Part shown: positions 59,393 to 64,000 of the stretch, piece after piece
How positions within the stretch are numbered: position 1 is the first letter of the stretch
Layout of the letters: every line of letters begins with the position of its first letter
Origin: Simmondsia chinensis
Taxonomy: Eukaryota > Streptophyta > Magnoliopsida > Caryophyllales > Simmondsiaceae
DNA length: 64,000 nt
Direction of reading: 5' to 3'
Assembly: GCA_018398585.1 (NCBI GenBank)
Contig: JAGTTD010000009.1
Span: 8,189,193 to 8,253,192 of the forward strand
The notes under the pieces: generated by a model
Seen by the model: the letters and a program-made list of their open reading frames with translations, nothing else
Databases searched by the model: none
Told to the model about the DNA's origin: nothing
Translations under genes and position numbers: made by a program

Positions 59393-62300
59393 ATCCTCAT
59401 ATAATTCATTATGAACAAAAAATATATCAATTATGAAATTGTTCTAAATAAAGAATGTTGAAAAATTTATCCATTTAAAATATAAAATTTATTTTTTGTG
59501 TCAACTAAATACAAGTCTAAAAACAGTATACACTCTTTTTTTTTTTTTTTTTTACATTTTTAAATTGTTGAAAAGATAAAGCAAATAATGATTGGAAATG
59601 AAGTTGAGTTCACATAGTTTTAAAGAGTTGATAAGAAGGAAGTCGCTTAACTAATTAATAGGATGTGGTCAAAATCAAACGGACGGCGGACCTACCCAAA
59701 GCTTATGTATGCATACAAATCCCACGTGATCCTTTTTTACTTTTATATATCTCTCTATCTATTAGTCTCAAGTTCTTAACTATATTTTCTTAAAAAATAA
59801 AAATAAAAAAACTATTTAAAGATTTGAAAAAAAAATTTAGATAATTACAAGTGCATTTTTCTAACAAATAAAAAAGAAAATAAAAAACTGCTCCCTGCAA
59901 TCATGGGTACAAAAAAAATGGAGTTAGTACTCATGTTTAGCTTCCCACGTTTCAGAATTACAAAAATTTTTCAATCGTCAAAATTAAAAGGTGAAAACAC
60001 AAGATATAGACTCCAAAAAAATTATTCAAAGTGTTGGGTGGAAGAGATGGCAGAGGATCAACAATAATGCTTAGGCCTACATGCTTATTTCAAAATGTTC
60101 ATTATATGAGGTAACATTCAACCCCTCATGTTCTTATTGCACATTACATGTTTTATTTAATCAATAGTTGAATTATTGTTCATAAACATTGCATATATAA
60201 TTAAGGGATTTGTTCTAATTATGATTGTTCAATTAGTTTTTATAGTGATTACAAAACTTAACAAATGAACACACATCAAAGAGAGGGGGGAGAGAGAAAT
60301 AGACAAAATGGGTTGGCAGCAAAAAAAAAAAATGAAGAAATAGGAAAAAATAGAGAAATAGAATATAAAGAGAAAGAAATAAAGTTAGAGAGAGACAAAA
60401 AAGAGTGAAGACATAAAAGAGATAAGAAAGAGTAAAGAGAGAGGAAAAGAGGACAAACATAGCATATAGGAAAAGATAAGAGATACATATCATATGAATT
60501 TAATAAAATTTTAGCCTACTGTGAAATAGCATGAAAGAAAGTTATTTATGTATATAAAAATCCTAATATATTGTCTTTGTTTAACTAAGCCTTAAATATA
60601 GATAGATAGAGGTAAATAAGAAAAATTGATGAAATTAAAGATAAACAAGCTAAGTTGATCAACCAATTAACTCTAAAAATATTTACCGTAATTTACTTAG
60701 ATTTCAGTAACTTATACCTTTTAATCATACATATTTCATGCAAAGATTGAATATATATTAAATAATTCTATATTTTTACTCTCTGTATTTATCTATAAAA
60801 TATTTTTTTTAATATAACCTAATGTAACCTAAACAGCTTAATGACAAAACATCATCAGATCTACAACCCTATAAACAGGTCTATACGTATAAACACAAAT
60901 CCAAAAACTCCCCAAACCCTAACCCTACATTTCAATCCACTCAACGACGAAGAACAAAACTAGGATCAGTCGATAGATAAAGATACGAATTGAAAGAATC
61001 CAAACCGAAATCAAGATACATGAATAATTATAACATAACTGTAACAATACATGAATAATCCACTTTTATATTTCGGAGAAATATACTAAATGAAAAATAA
61101 ATTTAAAAAGTAAACAATAAAATATGAAAACTAAAAAATAACAAAAACTAAAGTTTGATAGAAATTTAATAACAATAAAAGATTAAAATTAAATATTTTT
61201 TAATTTTTAGTTTTAAATTTAAAGTTTGATAGAAATTTTATTTGTATAAATATTTAGTCAAAATTACAAATATTATATTTCATAAATAACAAAACAACTG
61301 TAAATCACACGGGATTTTGCTAGTATTTTTTTTAAGGTCTTCCTATTTAAATAATATAATATTGCAAAACTTATAATTTTGTATTTAGGGTTTTTAACTA
61401 AAAATTATTTAAATTTTAGTTGTAATCTCAAAAATTTTATTTATGTTTTCTATTTTTGTACTGTCATACTAAAACTTTTTATATTGGTTGTTTCTAAGAA
61501 AAAACACACTCTTAAAGTTTGAATATTGAGTGTAATAAGATTCTAACAGTATATAAATATCTTATGCCAAAATTTCATTTTTTGAATAGAAATGCAAACA
61601 TGCACGTAATTTTAGCATATAAGATAGTTTTAGTCCAATGAGTTTTTGCCACGATCACAAAAAACAAATAACATTGCTTATTAATATTATTGTAATCATG
61701 TATTATAGCAACATTTTCTAATAAAAATTGGTTGAATGCTAATAAAAATTCTCGCTGAAGATGTAATAAAATTTTAAACTCTCGCAATAGCTTATCATTT
61801 ACATTAAAAATTTTACATTTACGCGCACGGTTCGGTATGGTTGAAAAACTACATCAAAGGATTTCAAACCGAACAAATTAGTCCTCATACCAAAATTCCC
61901 TAAGCTTTTCTTATTGCGTCAATTAATCCTCATACGTGTAATCGTGTTAATTTAGTCCCTCTACAATTTAACCTACCAAAAATCCACCCATTGACTCAAT
62001 TTAACCATATCCATGGCCAAACAATTACAAATTTCATTAACATAAACATAAAGTTTACTCTAAGAACCAAATTGAAACAATATCAGTTTTCCAAGGACTA
62101 ATTTAACATAATGAAAAATATTAGGACTAAATTAATACAATAAACAAAGTATAAGAACCTTTAGTGTAGATAACCCAATTTTTAATTATGTAGCTTAGTC
62201 TCCAAATTAAAATAAAATATAATAATTTTATTGTCCAATTTCATGATTTGGATTTATACAAATTGAATAATAGTTTTCTTTGGGGTGTGGAAAGAAAATG

Positions 62301-62939
62301 TATTCTAGAACTTGATTGACCGTCCACATGCAAGTTTAGTAAGAATCTTACAAAAGAGTTGTAACAGAAAAAATATCAATATATAAGTCTAATGAATTAT
62401 TTATCTGATATCAACTAGGTTTATGATTGAAACTCACTTGGTATATGGACTTCATACATCCTCAATTCCAATAATCAGACTCAAGACATGCGATGACTCT
62501 AATTAGTATAAAATAAAAAATCTAACTTCTAACTCTTTTGACTATCCAAGAAATAGAATTTTAATTCCACTATAAATCCATTTCCATCAGAATTATTCAA
62601 TTCATTCTTTTTATAATTGAATTATAAAAATTTCACAGTCTAATTCTAATTTTAAATACCAAATAAAGAACCAGCTTCTTTTATTATTCTAAAGAAATAC
62701 ATTATGCTCTTTTTATTCATTTTCTTAACAATAATGCACTTTTAGCAGGTTTAAGCGGGAAAGGGAAATACTATGTTAAATTGCCTGCAAAAGAACTTGA
62801 GAGGAGCCCCTTTCAGATGAACATTTTATGAACAAAATGTATATTTCCAATCAACATAAAGTTCGATTCTTGTTACAAAATCTTACGGAAATTCCATTAC
62901 TCTTTTCTAGAGAGATCAAGAAAGAAAACATCGAAAAAA
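59393..62939. other. AT-rich intergenic stretch
   Basis: No gene recognised. 60270-60480 is a purine-rich GAGAAA-type tract whose minus-strand open frames are low-complexity. About 62600-62939 is the likely 3' UTR of the SNF8-like gene on the minus strand. Confidence 0.5.
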
Positions 62940-64000
62940 TCATATCTTAATCGAATCGGCACTTACAATGGAAGAGATGGAAGAGACACAAGGAAACCAG
63001 TAGCGGCGTTTTCCGTCTCTGTGACCATCATCGATCATTGCAAGTCCTTCCTGCAAATTATATGTGTGTGTTAGACAAAATATACAAGATTTAAGTTCGA
63101 TTTAGATACCAAAAACAAACTGTAACTTGAAATGAGACATGAGAAGATAAGGGGGAGAGAGAAATAAAGACACCGAAATTATATAAAGAGAAGAACAGGG
63201 AATACTGCCCCTGGACCTTCGCTTCGAAATCCAGAGTAAAAAACTCGAAACATTATACAACAACGTCGATTCTTCAAGACCCGACTTGAGTTTCGAGTAA
63301 AAAGAAATAAAAAGAGTTAATGATAAAAACACTTACTTCTAGTAAAGTGTCAAGGGCATCGATAGCGCGCCCACTTGACCAGGATAGTCGTCTTTCAACC
63401 TCTTCCACAGTCACAAAGCCTTGTGCCTAAAAAAAGAACATATAAACTCCATTGTAGAACAAAGGAAACAAAACTAATTTCTAAAGTGATCAATATTACT
63501 TTTGATTCAATTCAATTAAGCTCCTCTATATAGAGTAATACTAGACTCCAAACACATTATGAAATCTCTAAAAAATCTAAATGTGCCTAACTAACAATAA
63601 AGATGAGTAAATAATGAAGAATCTAAATCTAATCTCATTTCTACACTAATTAAAGAACTTTTTGATTCAATTTAGCCAAGGGTTATCCCCGTTTATAGAG
63701 TAAAATACTAGAATCCTAACAGATTATGAGATCTCAAGAAAATCTAAATGTGTCCCAACTAACAAATAAAGATGAGTAAATCATAATAAATTTAAATCTA
63801 ATATAATTTCAATTGTTGGCGAGGTAAGCTTAGAGCTAGTAACGCTTATTCCGATCAGATTCAGTCTACTAAAGCAAAACATAGAGCGGCAAATTCTTTT
63901 CAAGTGACACGTCCAGAGAAACAGAAAAGTAAAACGAACCTGGGCCACCTCCAGGATTTCATTGTGATCTTTGTTCAGCTCAGTTGGAACTGACCGTACA
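62940..64000 (-). CDS. SNF8: SNF8/VPS22-like ESCRT-II subunit, C-terminal exons (partial)
   Basis: Three exons on the minus strand, all GT-AG: 63940 to beyond 64000, 63337-63426, and 62940-63050 with the TGA stop at 62940-62942. The joined 86 residues carry SVPTELNKDHNEILEVAQ, GFVTVEEVERRLSWSSGRAI, LDTLLEEGLAMIDDG and RRYWFPCVSS, the C-terminal winged-helix end of plant SNF8/VPS22. With VPS25 and VPS36 this forms ESCRT-II, which sorts ubiquitinated membrane proteins into multivesicular endosomes. The tail after WFPCVSS is family-typical in length. The 5' part is outside the window. No lesions seen. Confidence 0.93.

Noticed and set aside
60233..60493. Hydrophobic Phe/Leu/Ser-rich minus-strand frames
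   Set aside because: Low-complexity purine tract read on the other strand; no membrane-protein family resemblance.
1..64000. CRISPR arrays, bacterial operons, phage-like or defence-type systems
   Set aside because: No regularly spaced repeats with unique spacers, and all recognisable genes have plant-type introns; this is plant nuclear DNA.

Overview
This is plant nuclear DNA, most likely from a eudicot. Three things point that way: GT-AG introns in TOM1-like, SNF8/VPS22-like and plant FAX/TMEM14-type genes; strongly AT-rich intergenic DNA; and a typical plant transposon mix (Ty3 LTR element, CACTA, MULE, TRIM, Au-type SINEs, LINEs, hAT-like and PIF/Harbinger-like MITEs). I cannot name the species. 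No prokaryotic operon, CRISPR array, tRNA gene or intact rRNA gene was seen.

Region 1 (about 1-29,750) is a decayed array of six copies of a small Tmemb_14 (FATTY ACID EXPORT-like) membrane-protein gene. Copies 0 and A are on the minus strand, B and C on plus, D on minus and E on plus. A/B and D/E form two large imperfect inverted repeats. Only copy B (5725-9038) keeps a start codon, open frame and all splice sites. A has lost its ATG and first donor, C has two stops, E has a frameshift and a lost donor, copy 0 (cut by the window edge) has a frameshift, and D keeps only exon 1. The array is full of insertions whose empty sites can be read from the sister copies: a solo LTR and a truncated LINE in B's intron 1, TRIM elements, MITEs and LINE-like pieces.

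Region 2 (about 29,750-34,300) is intergenic. It holds a SINE with a 5S rRNA-derived head and an Au-type body, and a decayed LINE ORF2 end (zinc-binding region plus RNase H) between direct repeats.

Region 3 (34,324-40,408, minus) is a complete 11-exon TOM1/TOM3-family gene predicting a 291-residue membrane protein. Its introns carry MITEs and SINEs.

Region 4 (about 40,600-56,340) is nested transposons. It contains a 2-kb PIF/Harbinger-like element, a long-TIR MULE (44,877-51,569, 9-bp TSD) with a decayed Ty3/gypsy element inside it (45,468-50,992, 5-bp TSD), and a CACTA element (51,674-56,337, 3-bp TSD) that lacks its central transposase.

Region 5 (about 56,340-62,900) is AT-rich intergenic DNA with a SINE and three MITEs. 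The window ends in the last three exons of an ESCRT-II SNF8/VPS22 gene (62,940 to beyond 64,000, minus). The host genes show no sign of working in one pathway; they are ordinary dispersed nuclear genes separated by transposons.
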